The position numbers were made by a program, and so were the translations under genes. From assembly GCA_017347445.1 (NCBI GenBank), contig AP021856.1, positions 2,488,613 to 2,552,612 of the forward strand: 64,000 bases of DNA, in the 5' to 3' direction. The stretch's first letter is position 1. Every line of letters begins with the position of its first letter. The notes beneath the pieces were generated by a model. It worked only from the letters and a program-made list of their open reading frames with translations. It searched no databases and was not told the origin of the DNA. Origin of the DNA: Candidatus Brocadia pituitae (GTDB taxonomy: Bacteria > Planctomycetota > Brocadiia > Brocadiales > Brocadiaceae). This document shows, in pieces, positions 34,931 through 44,056 of the stretch.

Positions 34931-35656
34931 ATGAAGGTTTATTTTATAGGTGCCGGGCCGGGCGATCCTGAGTTAGTAACCGTCAAAGGACTGAAGATCA
35001 TCAAGCAGTCTGGATATTGTATTTATGCAGGCTCTCTCGTGAATCCAGAGTTGCTCAAGTCACTTCCGGCTGATGCAAAGGCCTACGACTCTTCCAGAAT
35101 GAGCCTGGAAGACATGGTTGTTGTATACAAGGAAGCCATGGAACACAACATGGACGTTGCCAGGGTGCACTCGGGAGATCCATCCATTTATGGAGCAATA
35201 CAGGAACAGATGCATGCCCTTGATAAGCTTGGAATTACCTATGAGATCATTCCCGGGGTGAGTTCATTTGTTGCTGCTGCAGCGGTTTTGCAACAGGAAT
35301 TAACCCTTCCCGGTGTGACACAAACCATTGTTATCACTCGCATGGAGGGAAAAACCCCTATCCCAGAAAAGGAACATCTGAGCGTTCTGGCCACTGCCAC
35401 ACCAACGTTATGCATTTTCTTAAGCATTGATAAAATAGAAGAAATCTCAAAAACCTTGTTGCCTCACTATGGGCAGGATTGCCCGGTAGCTGTTGTGTAT
35501 AAGGCAACGTGGCCTGACCAGAAAATCATAAGCACAAAACTATCAGATATTACTGAAGCGGTAAAACGGGAAGCCATTAAAAAGTCTGCGCTTATTATCG
35601 TAGGGTGGATGCTAGGAAAAGAATTTACAAGGTCTGTGTTATATAGTCAACGTTAA
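34931..35656 (+). CDS. cobM: Precorrin-4/cobalt-precorrin-4 C11-methyltransferase
   Basis: Methylates C-11 of the corrin precursor with S-adenosylmethionine in cobalamin synthesis (CobM in the oxygen-dependent, CbiF in the anaerobic route). At 241 residues it has the tetrapyrrole methylase pattern: MKVYFIGAGPGDPELVTVKG, CIYAGSLVNPELL, ARVHSGDPSIYGAIQEQM and EIIPGVSSFVAAAAVL. No other cobalamin gene is near; the partner genes must lie elsewhere. The preceding short exported protein ends five bases upstream. Confidence 0.92.
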   Translation: MKVYFIGAGPGDPELVTVKGLKIIKQSGYCIYAGSLVNPELLKSLPADAKAYDSSRMSLEDMVVVYKEAMEHNMDVARVHSGDPSIYGAIQEQMHALDKLGITYEIIPGVSSFVAAAAVLQQELTLPGVTQTIVITRMEGKTPIPEKEHLSVLATATPTLCIFLSIDKIEEISKTLLPHYGQDCPVAVVYKATWPDQKIISTKLSDITEAVKREAIKKSALIIVGWMLGKEFTRSVLYSQR

Positions 35657-36068
35657 ATATTCCGTATTCGTCAGTGCCGGGAGCTAAGGCGTGATGATTT
35701 TCAAATTGCCAAATTCACAATCTTTTCAAATTCATTCTTTGATAATCACATTACCGATAATCTTGGTTGTTTCATAAGTCCAATGCCTTGTAAAGTTGGT
35801 TCTGTCTTGATTTGCCTTAATGATATTGGCGCCTCAAAGGTTTTTTCTTGATTCAAAATCTACTGCAAGCCAATGTGCATCGTTTTCTTAGTTTTACATG
35901 GCTCGTAACCTCCCCATGCGTGAGATTCGGTGCTGGACTGGAGCTACCCTTTGTCCAGATTGAGACTTGCATTGTAAGAACTAATGTGCTTACCCGGCAC
36001 ACACATGATCAGGTCTTCACCAATGGCATACAACGCCATAATCCACTCTATCCATATCTTGATGTTAA
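35657..36068. other. Intergenic stretch left of the MITE-like element
   Basis: No convincing gene. A 77-codon plus-strand frame (35848-36081) runs into the MITE inverted repeat and has no ribosome site. The stretch around 35900-36010 has an irregular, protein-like texture on the minus strand but no open frame, so a decayed mobile element is possible. Confidence 0.3.
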
Positions 36069-36235
36069 AGAATTCTCGTAACAATTTAGTTTTTTGAAAA
36101 TCCCAATAATAGCGATGTTTACCATACCGTGTAGGGGCGAAGCATTTACTGCAATTGGCACAAACATGTCCATACCCAAGCGGGCAAATGCTTCGCCCCT
36201 ACTTTTTCAAAAAACTAAATTGTTACGAGAATTCT
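36069..36235. mobile_element. MITE-like element with perfect 32-bp terminal inverted repeats
   Basis: Left end 36069-36100 begins AGAATTCTCGTAACAATTTA; right end 36204-36235 is its exact reverse complement over 32 bases. Nested inside is a second perfect 17-bp inverted repeat, GTAGGGGCGAAGCATTT (36131-36147) against 36186-36202. There is no coding capacity in 167 bases. A decayed relative of the right half occurs near 18600-18710. No clear target-site duplication is visible. Confidence 0.7.
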
Positions 36236-36367
36236 AAGTGATAAACGACGCTTTGCGTAATGATCACAATACCTCCACGATTACCCTTGACACAGCAACC
36301 TCTTTTGTTATAATCTCAAATCTTTTCATAAGTGTCTATTTTTAGTAAGAGAACAGGTATTTAGCTC

Positions 36368-37255
36368 ATGGAAGATGCCATACGCAAGGCGGGTATTCTC
36401 ATCGAGGCCCTGCCTTATATACGATCGTTCAGAAATAAAATAGTTGTTATCAAGTTTGGTGGAGGGGCAATGTCGAGCGATGACGTGCTTACCAACGTCC
36501 TCCAGGATATTGTTTTTATGAAAACAGTTGGTATTTTTCCCATTCTGGTACATGGCGGTGGCCCCCATATCAGCCAGGAGATGACCAGAAGGGGTTTGAG
36601 CCCCAAATTTATCGAAGGGCACAGAATTACCGATCGTGAAACCCTGGAAATAGCCAGAGACGTTCTGATACATCAGATTAGTGCCTCTATCGTAAAGAAG
36701 ATTTCAGAATTGGGTAACGGTGCCGCTTGTATTTGGGAAAATGGCTATTGTCCAATAAAGGCAGAAAAATACTATGTTGAAACGAAGACGGAGCAGGGAG
36801 ACATAAAGAGATTAGATATTGGTTTTGTCGGCAAGGTTACGGAAATTGATAGGAATTGGTTCACGAATTTATGTACCTCATGCACCATACCGATAGTACC
36901 GCCTATTGCGAAAGGCACCAATGGTGACGTCTACAATATTAATGCAGATAACGTTGCAGCGTTTATTGCAAAATCGCTTGGTGCAGAAAAACTCGTATTT
37001 CTTTCAAATACTCATGGTATCATGACACGGCCAAAAGATGAAACATCTTTTGCTTCAACGTTACACGAAGATGAAGTTCACGCACTCATCGATAAAAAGG
37101 TAATTAGTGAGGGTATGCTCCCCAAGGCACTAGCCTGTATCAGTGCAGTGAAGGCAGGGGTGAAGAAGGCCCATATTATCAATGGAATGATTCCGCATGC
37201 GCTTTTATTGGAAATTTTTACCGATAAAGGTGTCGGAACGCAGATTATCGTATAA
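36368..37255 (+). CDS. argB: Acetylglutamate kinase
   Basis: Second step of arginine synthesis, phosphorylating N-acetylglutamate. The 295-residue protein has the amino-acid-kinase motifs VVIKFGGGAMSSDD, PILVHGGGPHISQEM, NADNVAAFIAKSLGAEKLVFLS and GMLPKALACISAVKAGVKKAHII. The N-terminal helix (AIRKAGILIEALPYIRSF) is the extension typical of arginine-sensitive hexameric enzymes, so feedback inhibition by arginine is likely. First gene of argB-argD-argF-rph-rdgB. Confidence 0.96.
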   Translation: MEDAIRKAGILIEALPYIRSFRNKIVVIKFGGGAMSSDDVLTNVLQDIVFMKTVGIFPILVHGGGPHISQEMTRRGLSPKFIEGHRITDRETLEIARDVLIHQISASIVKKISELGNGAACIWENGYCPIKAEKYYVETKTEQGDIKRLDIGFVGKVTEIDRNWFTNLCTSCTIPIVPPIAKGTNGDVYNINADNVAAFIAKSLGAEKLVFLSNTHGIMTRPKDETSFASTLHEDEVHALIDKKVISEGMLPKALACISAVKAGVKKAHIINGMIPHALLLEIFTDKGVGTQIIV

Positions 37256-37262
37256 AAGATTG

Positions 37263-37340
37263 TTGTATCTCATAATGAATATTGTATAATTCTGGGGAGG
37301 GATTGAATTTGAATGGTTCTTTCAATCCCTTTTTCGTTTT
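37263..37340 (+). promoter_or_regulatory. Promoter plus hairpin/T-run leader in front of argD
   Basis: TTGTAT (37263-37268) and TATAAT (37285-37290) with a 16-base spacer would start RNA near 37297. Directly there begins a perfect 10-bp stem AGGGATTGAA (37298-37307) / TTCAATCCCT (37321-37330) followed by TTTTCGTTTTT. The argD ribosome site comes next. The hairpin may stop argB transcripts or attenuate argD expression. Confidence 0.55.
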
Positions 37341-37354
37341 TAAGGAAGAAAGGC

Positions 37355-38536
37355 ATGAATACAAAAGAGATTCAAGAAATTTACGACCGCTACGTCATCC
37401 CCAATTATATTCGAAATCCTATTTTACTTGCAAAAGGGAGTGGGGTGGATGTGTGGGACGCGGAAGGCAAACGCTACCTTGACCTTTTTTCAGGGTGGGC
37501 GGTGAGCCTGTTAGGGCACTGTCATCCTCATGTTGTTGCCGCTATTCAAAACCAGGCAGCCAAACTCCAGCATGCCCCAAATATCTATTACACAGAACCA
37601 CAGGGACTGCTGGCAAAACAGATATCTGAAAAATCCTTTGGCGGTCAGTGTTTCTTCTGTAACAGTGGCGCTGAGGCTAACGAAGCAGCGATCAAGCTTG
37701 CCCGTATCCATAATACCGACAAAGGTAGGTATAAGATCATTACCTTTTTAGATTCATTCCATGGTAGAACCCTTGCCACAGTTACTGCGACTGCCCAGCC
37801 AAAATATCACAAGGGATTTACACCACTTGTTGAAGGCTTTTCTTATGTCCCATTTAATAATTTGGAGGCACTCAAAGAATCAGTGGACGATAAGACGTGT
37901 GCAATTCTGTTAGAGCCCATTCAGGGCGAGGGTGGCATTAATATCGCCACGAAAGAATTCATGCAGGGCATAAGAAAACTATGTGATGAGAAAGGCTTGC
38001 TGATGATCCTCGACGAGGTACAATGCGGTATGGGAAGGTCGGGAAAATATTTTGCTTATCAGCACTATGGTATTGAACCGGATATCATGACCCTTGCAAA
38101 GGCGCTCGGGGGCGGCGTTGCCATTGGAGCAATGACTGCCAAAAAAGAGATTGCAAAGAGTCTTGTTCCCGGCAGCCATGCCTCCACGTTTGGCGGAAAT
38201 CCTTTGGCATGCGCAGCAGGGGCAGCGGTGTTTGAAACAATTGAAAAAGAAGGACTGATTTCTCATGTTACCAACATGGGGGAATATGCTATCGATCAGT
38301 TAAAAGCATTACAAAAGACGCACAAAATAATTCATGAGGTGCGCGGTGTGGGCCTTATGATTGGGATTGAACTTACGGTGAATGGTGCCGAATTTATCAA
38401 ACGTTGTATTCAGTCAGGACTGTTCCTCAATTGTACTCATGAGAAAGTCATTCGGTTTATGCCTCCTTTGAACGTTAAAAAAGAACATATCGATGAGGGG
38501 CTTACTATTATAAATGCTGTCCTTTCTAAACTCTAA
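37355..38536 (+). CDS. argD: Acetylornithine aminotransferase
   Basis: PLP enzyme that converts N-acetylglutamate semialdehyde to N-acetylornithine. The catalytic lysine is in MTLAKALGGGVAIGA, the PLP-phosphate site includes CNSGAEANEAAIKLAR, and the ILDEVQCGMGRSGKYFAYQ stretch carries the Asp that binds the ring nitrogen. I choose the ATG at 37355 (393 residues), which has AAGGAAGAAAGG before it; an in-frame ATG at 37313 would lie inside the hairpin. It ends 17 bases before argF. Confidence 0.95.
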   Translation: MNTKEIQEIYDRYVIPNYIRNPILLAKGSGVDVWDAEGKRYLDLFSGWAVSLLGHCHPHVVAAIQNQAAKLQHAPNIYYTEPQGLLAKQISEKSFGGQCFFCNSGAEANEAAIKLARIHNTDKGRYKIITFLDSFHGRTLATVTATAQPKYHKGFTPLVEGFSYVPFNNLEALKESVDDKTCAILLEPIQGEGGINIATKEFMQGIRKLCDEKGLLMILDEVQCGMGRSGKYFAYQHYGIEPDIMTLAKALGGGVAIGAMTAKKEIAKSLVPGSHASTFGGNPLACAAGAAVFETIEKEGLISHVTNMGEYAIDQLKALQKTHKIIHEVRGVGLMIGIELTVNGAEFIKRCIQSGLFLNCTHEKVIRFMPPLNVKKEHIDEGLTIINAVLSKL

Positions 38537-38553
38537 TCTATAAGAGAATACCT

Positions 38554-39477
38554 ATGAAATGCAAGGATTTAATCTCTATTGCGGACCTTTTGCAATCAGA
38601 CATAGAGGAAATATTTCATGTCACCAGGGAACTCAAGGAATGGCACAACAAGGGTTACGATGAGAAATGTCTGAATGGGAAGATCCTGGGGATGATCTTC
38701 GAAAAGAGTTCTATGCGCACACGAGTTTCCTTTGAAGTGGCAATGATACAGTTGGGCGGTCATGCCATCTACCTGCCCCAAAGCGATATCAACCTCGGTA
38801 AAAGGGAGGCGGTAAAAGACGGCGCCAAGGTGCTGTCGAGGTACGTCGATGGAATCGTTATCCGTACCTTCGGCCAGGACACCATTCAGGAACTGGCCAG
38901 ATATGCCACCGTGCCGGTTATCAATGCCTTATCAGACTATCTTCATCCATGTCAGGCGCTTACCGACCTGTACACGATCAAAGAAAAATTCGATACCTAC
39001 ACTAATGTAAAGATATCCTATATTGGAGATGGAAATAATGTGGCGCGGTCTTTGGTGCAAATCTGCTCAAAACTTGGTATCCATTTATATGTTGCATCAC
39101 CAAAGGGATATGAGCTTTCACCAGATTTTATTACTAAAGCCAAACAGATGACGGATAGCGGCGACTTGATACACCTCTGTAATGATCCAAAAGAAGTAGC
39201 AAAAAATGCGCATGTGCTGTACACTGATACGTGGGTTAGTATGGGGCAGGAAGCAGAAAAAGAGGTGAGACAACAGGCATTCAAGGGTTTTCAGATTAAT
39301 AACGATATCGTTAAATTGGCAAAGGACGATGTCAAAATAATGCACTGCCTGCCCGCCCACCGTGGAGAAGAGATTACGGATGAAATTATTGACGGGCCAC
39401 ATTCTATTGTCTATGATCAGGCAGAAAACAGGCTTCATGTGGAAAAAGCGCTTTTGAAACTTTTGTTACGTAAATAA
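38554..39477 (+). CDS. argF: Ornithine carbamoyltransferase
   Basis: Makes citrulline from ornithine and carbamoyl phosphate. At 307 residues it has the carbamoyl-phosphate motif [10 protein letters not shown] (Met in place of the more common Thr), the HPCQALTD segment and the ornithine-site [10 protein letters not shown]. It follows argD by 17 bases and precedes rph by 4 bases, consistent with one operon. Confidence 0.96.
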   Translation: MKCKDLISIADLLQSDIEEIFHVTRELKEWHNKGYDEKCLNGKILGMIFEKSSMRTRVSFEVAMIQLGGHAIYLPQSDINLGKREAVKDGAKVLSRYVDGIVIRTFGQDTIQELARYATVPVINALSDYLHPCQALTDLYTIKEKFDTYTNVKISYIGDGNNVARSLVQICSKLGIHLYVASPKGYELSPDFITKAKQMTDSGDLIHLCNDPKEVAKNAHVLYTDTWVSMGQEAEKEVRQQAFKGFQINNDIVKLAKDDVKIMHCLPAHRGEEITDEIIDGPHSIVYDQAENRLHVEKALLKLLLRK

Positions 39478-39481
39478 AACT

Positions 39482-40213
39482 ATGAGAGTAGATAATCGCG
39501 TACCAGATGAATTGCGCCCGATAATCATCACCAGGCATTACACGAAATATGCGCCGGGGTCCGTACTTATGCAAACCGGCAATACCAAAGTTATCTGCAC
39601 GGCTTCGATAGAAGAAAGTGTTCCTCCCCATATAAAAAATACCGGAGAAGGCTGGATTACGGCAGAATATTCTCTCCTGCCAGGTTCCACACCGGTAAGA
39701 GCTCCGAGAGAATCTTCCAGAGGAAAAGTGGGAGGGAGAACCCACGAAATACAGAGACTCATTGGCCGTTCTTTACGATCTATTATTGACCTTGCTTTGC
39801 TGAAAGAACGGACGATCTGGATCGACTGCGATGTAATCCAGGCAGATGGAGGTACCCGTACTGCTGCTATTACCGGGAGTTATATAGCATTAATGGATGC
39901 TGTCCGGTGGCTGAAAAGCAAAGATTTGATTAAGGAAAATCCGGTCATAAATAGTGTCGCAGCGGTAAGTGTTGGGATTGTTAATGATGCCGCCCTGTTA
40001 GATCTCTGCTATGCAGAAGATGCCGCCGCTCAGGTCGACATGAATGTGGTGATGACAGGCGATGGCAAATTTATCGAATTACAAGGTACCGGAGAAGAAT
40101 ATGCCTTTGATGACGAACAACTGGCGGAGATGCTGAAGTTGGCGAAAAAAGGCATTTGGGAAATAACTGAAATCCAAAAGAAGGTATTGGAAACCGCAGT
40201 TTGCATATGCTAG
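39482..40213 (+). CDS. rph: Ribonuclease PH
   Basis: Phosphorolytic 3'-5' exoribonuclease that trims tRNA 3' ends. The 243-residue protein carries the RNase PH hallmarks [20 protein letters not shown] and [20 protein letters not shown], and ends with [20 protein letters not shown]. It starts four bases after the argF stop. Relevant to the missing CCA of the tRNA-Thr only in a general way. Confidence 0.96.
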   Translation: MRVDNRVPDELRPIIITRHYTKYAPGSVLMQTGNTKVICTASIEESVPPHIKNTGEGWITAEYSLLPGSTPVRAPRESSRGKVGGRTHEIQRLIGRSLRSIIDLALLKERTIWIDCDVIQADGGTRTAAITGSYIALMDAVRWLKSKDLIKENPVINSVAAVSVGIVNDAALLDLCYAEDAAAQVDMNVVMTGDGKFIELQGTGEEYAFDDEQLAEMLKLAKKGIWEITEIQKKVLETAVCIC

Positions 40214-40454
40214 GGTTGTTCTTGCCTCTGAAGACTGAAGAATCCATTCCACATTGAAAGAACCCGGCTCTGCTCAGTATGTTGATGATACGTTGGTAAC
40301 GACATTTTTCAATGGTCTATTTTCAGAAAAATATGTGCCGTGAATATTTAAGCATCCGTTGGAATATCATAAAAAAATTTATTCAAATAGCAGAACCAAT
40401 TTACAGAACTTTAATTCAGAAAAGAGAAGCCGTTTTGCAAACAGGAGAAGAGAG

Positions 40455-41087
40455 ATGACTTCATTCGTAAATACCCTACATGCAAAAACCATTGTAATTG
40501 CTACACAAAACGAAAAAAAGAGGGCGGAGATAAAAGAAATCCTTAAGGATGCTCCTGGCATTTTGCTTAAAGGCCCTGATGATTTTCCCTTTTTACCACA
40601 GGTAGAAGAAGACGGAACTACCTTTCAGGAAAATGCGATAAAAAAAGCAATTCTTCTTGCAAAAGCATGTAACACCTGGGCAATGTCAGATGATTCAGGA
40701 CTGGAAATTGATGCACTGAGCGGGCGGCCGGGCATCTATTCATGCAGGTATGCGGGCGCTCATGCAACTGATGAAAAAAATATAGAAAAAGTATTGTCTG
40801 AATTGAGGGGAGTACCCAAGGAGCGGCGCACGGCCAGGTTTGTTTGTGCCATTGCCCTTGCCGGCCCATATGGACTGTTTTTTGTCGTTGAAGGTCGCTG
40901 CGAGGGATTTATTGCCGAAGAGCCTAAAGGAAAATATGGATTTGGATACGATCCTATTTTTTATGTGCCTGATCACCGTCAGACCTTTGCTGAATTAAAT
41001 CCATTGATTAAAAACAAGATGAGTCATCGTGCTCATGCCCTGGAACAATTTAAAGAAAAATTACAGCCTCTGATTCAAAAACTTTAG
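40455..41087 (+). CDS. rdgB: XTP/dITP pyrophosphatase (RdgB/HAM1)
   Basis: Hydrolyses non-canonical purine nucleotides such as dITP and XTP to keep them out of nucleic acids. Motifs: IVIATQNEKKRAEIKEIL, AMSDDSGLEIDALSGRPGIYS and GFGYDPIFY. I take the ATG at 40455, which is preceded by AGGAGAAGAG and gives the normal length of about 210 residues; the open frame extends upstream to 40359. It pairs with rph in many bacterial genomes. Confidence 0.94.
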   Translation: MTSFVNTLHAKTIVIATQNEKKRAEIKEILKDAPGILLKGPDDFPFLPQVEEDGTTFQENAIKKAILLAKACNTWAMSDDSGLEIDALSGRPGIYSCRYAGAHATDEKNIEKVLSELRGVPKERRTARFVCAIALAGPYGLFFVVEGRCEGFIAEEPKGKYGFGYDPIFYVPDHRQTFAELNPLIKNKMSHRAHALEQFKEKLQPLIQKL

Positions 41088-41149
41088 TATCTTCCACAGA
41101 TAATTTTGACATTTCCCTACGCGAAAACGCAGAGGCATCTTTTATCAAA

Positions 41150-41250
41150 AATGAGAATGTTAACCCTGTCAGGGTTTAAAGCCCTGATAGGGTCGAATCA
41201 CGAATTTCGAACTTTAGATTATGCCTTTTTCGGCTCATTCTGGTCAGACC
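41150..41250. repeat. Dispersed palindrome-containing repeat, copy 2
   Basis: Matches 6903-7000 from ATGAxAATxTTAACCCTGTC to the TTCTGxTxAG region. The palindrome here (AACCCTGTCAGGG 41162-41174, CCCTGATAGGG 41182-41192) has one mismatch. As in copy 1, it lies behind the 3' end of an operon. Confidence 0.65.
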
Positions 41251-41390
41251 GGCATGAAATCCCTTTTCTGAATTCCCTCCCAATACCAATCAATCGTTTC
41301 TTGCATTCTTCTCAGCATGCCTTCCTGCTGCACTGGTTTAAAGAGATGCGCATATCTCCCTGTTCTTTGGAGTAGGCTCAATACCATAAT
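41244..41390 (-). pseudogene. C-terminal fragment of an unidentified protein-coding gene
   Basis: On the minus strand a frame ends at TGA 41246-41244 and reads LQRTGRYAHLFKPVQQEGML then RRMQETIDWYWEGIQKRDF. It has a normal protein texture but no start. The pattern resembles the C-terminus of 2-oxoacid:ferredoxin oxidoreductase beta subunits (RY-HLF-P then helix with YW), but I cannot confirm this. The repeat copy at 41150-41250 abuts or slightly overlaps its end. Confidence 0.35.
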
Positions 41391-41406
41391 ACCTTCCTCT
41401 CAAGAC

Positions 41407-42216
41407 TTAAATTTCGAATAAATCCCAATAGCCAATATCGTCTGAATTGTTATCATGCACGAATAATGAGTATTGCAGTGCCCACCTTCCCATGATCCCA
41501 AGAAGGATTGCTATCACAAAGCTGATCATGGTGCCGATTAATATGTATTCTGATTCTTTCCGTCCGTTCGGTGTTCGGGTTTCCCCAAACCGCAGGATGG
41601 ATTTTGCGGCAATCAGGAAACCAATGGCTTCAAAGTGATTAAGCAGAATAAATGTCAGAATCAACACACGTTCCAGGCGTCCAATCCATAGTCCGGCCTT
41701 CTCAAGTCCCTGGAACGGTGTTTCTTTGGCTATTTCACCGCGCCATGGTTTGGTAATCTTGCCGATCAGGATACCGGCTGGCCAAATTACCAGCATATAG
41801 GCTAGCATTACGGTCCAAAACCGCACATCTGATATGCAGGTGAACAAAAACGAGACAATGTCTGATAGCGTTCCAGGTATCAGTAATATCCAGCAACCCA
41901 GGATAATAATACCATGCCCCAGGTGATCCAAAGCGAAAAATCGTGCGGCATCTTCTTCCTGAGGCTTCAAAGCGTCACGCAAAACGTGTGAAATAGAAAT
42001 AACGAACGGGAGCCACAACGCATTCCAGAAACCCGCAAAAGCATATGCGAGCGCTCCGGCAAGGATTCCATGCACATAAAGCCCGCAGGACCGCCATTGT
42101 TTCCCGAACTGCTGCCCTGTCAGGGTATCCCTCTGAAATAAGAAGTCTGCAATCACGTGGGCTGCGATAAGGCGCAGGAGCAATGAAACATCATTTTGGT
42201 TCAAGGGGCTGTACAT
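41407..42216 (-). CDS. DUF3307 integral membrane protein
   Basis: A 269-residue membrane protein with about seven hydrophobic segments. The N-terminus LLLRLIAAHVIADFLFQRD and the AALDHLGH-like segment FFALDHLGHGIIIL are typical of DUF3307, a family commonly encoded next to SatD proteins. Function is unknown. It is the second gene of a satD-DUF3307 unit; the TTATAAGC motif at 42216-42223 overlaps its start. Confidence 0.85.
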   Translation of the reverse strand: MYSPLNQNDVSLLLRLIAAHVIADFLFQRDTLTGQQFGKQWRSCGLYVHGILAGALAYAFAGFWNALWLPFVISISHVLRDALKPQEEDAARFFALDHLGHGIIILGCWILLIPGTLSDIVSFLFTCISDVRFWTVMLAYMLVIWPAGILIGKITKPWRGEIAKETPFQGLEKAGLWIGRLERVLILTFILLNHFEAIGFLIAAKSILRFGETRTPNGRKESEYILIGTMISFVIAILLGIMGRWALQYSLFVHDNNSDDIGYWDLFEI

Positions 42217-42231
42217 TATAAGCTCCTGTAC

Positions 42232-42924
42232 TTATTGTCTTTTATTATAAGCCTGCAGACTTCTTTTTTCGCAGATTACCTGTTCGTACCGGCGGCACAA
42301 TGCTTCAATTGCCCAGCCGCCAGCGCTTTTTAAACGTTGACGGACTGCTGGCTGAGAAACGCCGAATTCCCTGGCAGCCTTTTCCTGGGTTAAACCCCGG
42401 ATTTGACCAAGGATTGCCTGAGCCTGCTCGCTGGACCACCGGTTGATCAGGGCATCGAGCAGGGCACATGCTGTATCAAATTCTGCATCAAACTCTTGCC
42501 ATGGAGTTCTTATGATGAGTCTTTGGTCACCTTTCATCGCATCTAATGTCTGTCCGGAGCGGCGAAATGCAGATCCATCTCCTTCTGATCCGCGGCCGGC
42601 AGGAAGAAAGTCGATTTGCCCGATCCCCACAGCAATCCGTGCATCCAGTGCATGGCGACGCTGTTTTGTCTCAAAACCATGGCGCAAGCAGGTACGAATA
42701 GCAATAGCTACCCGGAGAGCCGCCTCAGGCTTGGATAACACCCCCTGGAAACTATCCCCCCGGTGTATTTCAAATGGTGCCCGTATTCCATCAATCATGA
42801 TATTTTTAAGAGCATGAAACGAGGATTTTAGTACCGATAATAAATGACCCCGCTGACTTGCTGTGAGTTTTGATGACCCGACAATATCACCTGTTATTAC
42901 CGCATAAAGTCCACGATTTTTCAT
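42232..42924 (-). CDS. SatD family protein with C-terminal helix-turn-helix
   Basis: A roughly 230-residue SatD-like protein. The N-terminal half (LYAVITGDIVGSSKLTASQR, then EIHRGDSFQGVLSKPEAALR) matches the family, which has a nucleotide-cyclase-like appearance but no proven activity. Residues about 185-225 look like a DNA-binding helix-turn-helix (EKAAREFGVSQPAVRQRLKS). The ATG at 42924 fits the family N-terminus; an in-frame ATG at 42951 is possible. Palindromic motifs in its promoter suggest autoregulation. Confidence 0.8.
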   Translation of the reverse strand: MKNRGLYAVITGDIVGSSKLTASQRGHLLSVLKSSFHALKNIMIDGIRAPFEIHRGDSFQGVLSKPEAALRVAIAIRTCLRHGFETKQRRHALDARIAVGIGQIDFLPAGRGSEGDGSAFRRSGQTLDAMKGDQRLIIRTPWQEFDAEFDTACALLDALINRWSSEQAQAILGQIRGLTQEKAAREFGVSQPAVRQRLKSAGGWAIEALCRRYEQVICEKRSLQAYNKRQ

Positions 42925-42979
42925 ACCCCTGTATTCTCCGGTGCCTCCCATAATTATAAGCCTTCGGGATTATAGATAC

Positions 42980-43009
42980 AGTATATAAGTCTTGAGGCTT
43001 ATAAATCAA
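42980..43009 (-). promoter_or_regulatory. satD-like promoter with 20-bp palindromic operator
   Basis: Reading the minus strand, TTGATT (43009-43004) and TATACT (42985-42980) are 18 bases apart. The spacer is a near-palindrome, TATAAGCCTCAAGACTTATA. Additional TTATAAGCC half sites lie in the leader (42954-42962) and in the satD-DUF3307 junction (42245-42253, and 42216-42223 as TTATAAGC). The arrangement suggests that the SatD helix-turn-helix binds TTATAAGNCT. Confidence 0.5.
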
Positions 43010-43204
43010 GGGAATACTGATAAATGGTTAGGTACACGAGCCCCCCAACAATGGAAGGTAGTTTTATTTGGCTTCTCACTATTAGAGTTTACCATTGATA
43101 AGCCGGAAATTTGAAAGGTATTTTTATTGCCAGCATTTTAATTTGTGATAAAGGATTAAATGTTTTTCTGGCTGATCCGTAAACGCCGCTCCCGCCGCAG
43201 TTAT

Positions 43205-44056
43205 TTATTCAGATTTTATGGGAACGAGTTCCCTGATGCCCAGAAGTGTAAGGCACTGATTAAAGTCAGCAGGGAGGGGTGCTGTTACTAATACCATTTT
43301 CCGGGTATAGGGGTGCTCAAACGATAGTTGATACGCATGGAGCATCTGCCGGGTGATTTGTCTCATAAGCGGGTGTTCTATCGGTTTGCGATCATATTCC
43401 ATTTCTCCGATAACGGAATGTCCTGATGAGGCAAGATGTATTCTGATCTGATGCGTCCTACCGGTCTCAGTACTCACTTCCAGATAGGAGGCACCCTTGC
43501 CGATCTTTAAGAGCTTTACGTGAGTCACGGCCTTTTGTCCATGGATTGGTGTATCCAGGGTAAAAGTTTTTTTACTTATGCCGCCCCTTACGATAACCCG
43601 GTAGACCTTTTTTATCAGGTTTTTTTTAAACATCGTCTTCATCTGTTCAAAGGCATCCCTGTTCATTGCAAAGATGATTGCGCCGGAGGTGTCTTTATCC
43701 AGCCGATGGGCGGCCTGAATATGGTTGTCCTGGAAATATACCCTCAGCTCGTCTTCGAGACTTTCTTGTCCGTTTGTTATGATATGAGCCGGTTTTGCAA
43801 CAATAAGGTAGTGCTTATCCTGAAACAGGATGGCGTTTTTTTGAAATAATGATGATCTTACCTCTTCCGTGTGGATCTCTATGGAATCTCTTTCTTTGAG
43901 CTGGTATGAGGCAATCCAAACCCGCTTGTTGTTCACGAAGACGCGCCGGTGGTCGAGAAGTTGTTTCGCCTTTTTTTTGGATAACTGTAGTTTCTGCGCA
44001 ATAAAATTCAGCAATATAGGTACATTATCTTTATTTGTTAGGGTAAATCGCTGCAT
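43205..44056 (-). CDS. RluA-family RNA pseudouridine synthase
   Basis: Isomerises uridine to pseudouridine in rRNA or tRNA. The 283-residue protein has an N-terminal S4-like RNA-binding domain (LSKKKAKQLLDHRRVFVNNK) and the catalytic motif AAHRLDKDTSGAIIFA with the essential Asp; STETGRTHQIRIHLASSG follows. It could be RluC, RluD or a related branch; the sequence alone does not tell. Monocistronic. Confidence 0.93.
   Translation of the reverse strand: MQRFTLTNKDNVPILLNFIAQKLQLSKKKAKQLLDHRRVFVNNKRVWIASYQLKERDSIEIHTEEVRSSLFQKNAILFQDKHYLIVAKPAHIITNGQESLEDELRVYFQDNHIQAAHRLDKDTSGAIIFAMNRDAFEQMKTMFKKNLIKKVYRVIVRGGISKKTFTLDTPIHGQKAVTHVKLLKIGKGASYLEVSTETGRTHQIRIHLASSGHSVIGEMEYDRKPIEHPLMRQITRQMLHAYQLSFEHPYTRKMVLVTAPLPADFNQCLTLLGIRELVPIKSE

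Noticed and set aside
35848-36081. 77-codon frame ending in the MITE-like element
   Set aside because: Its last codons are the terminal inverted repeat and the rest has no protein resemblance.
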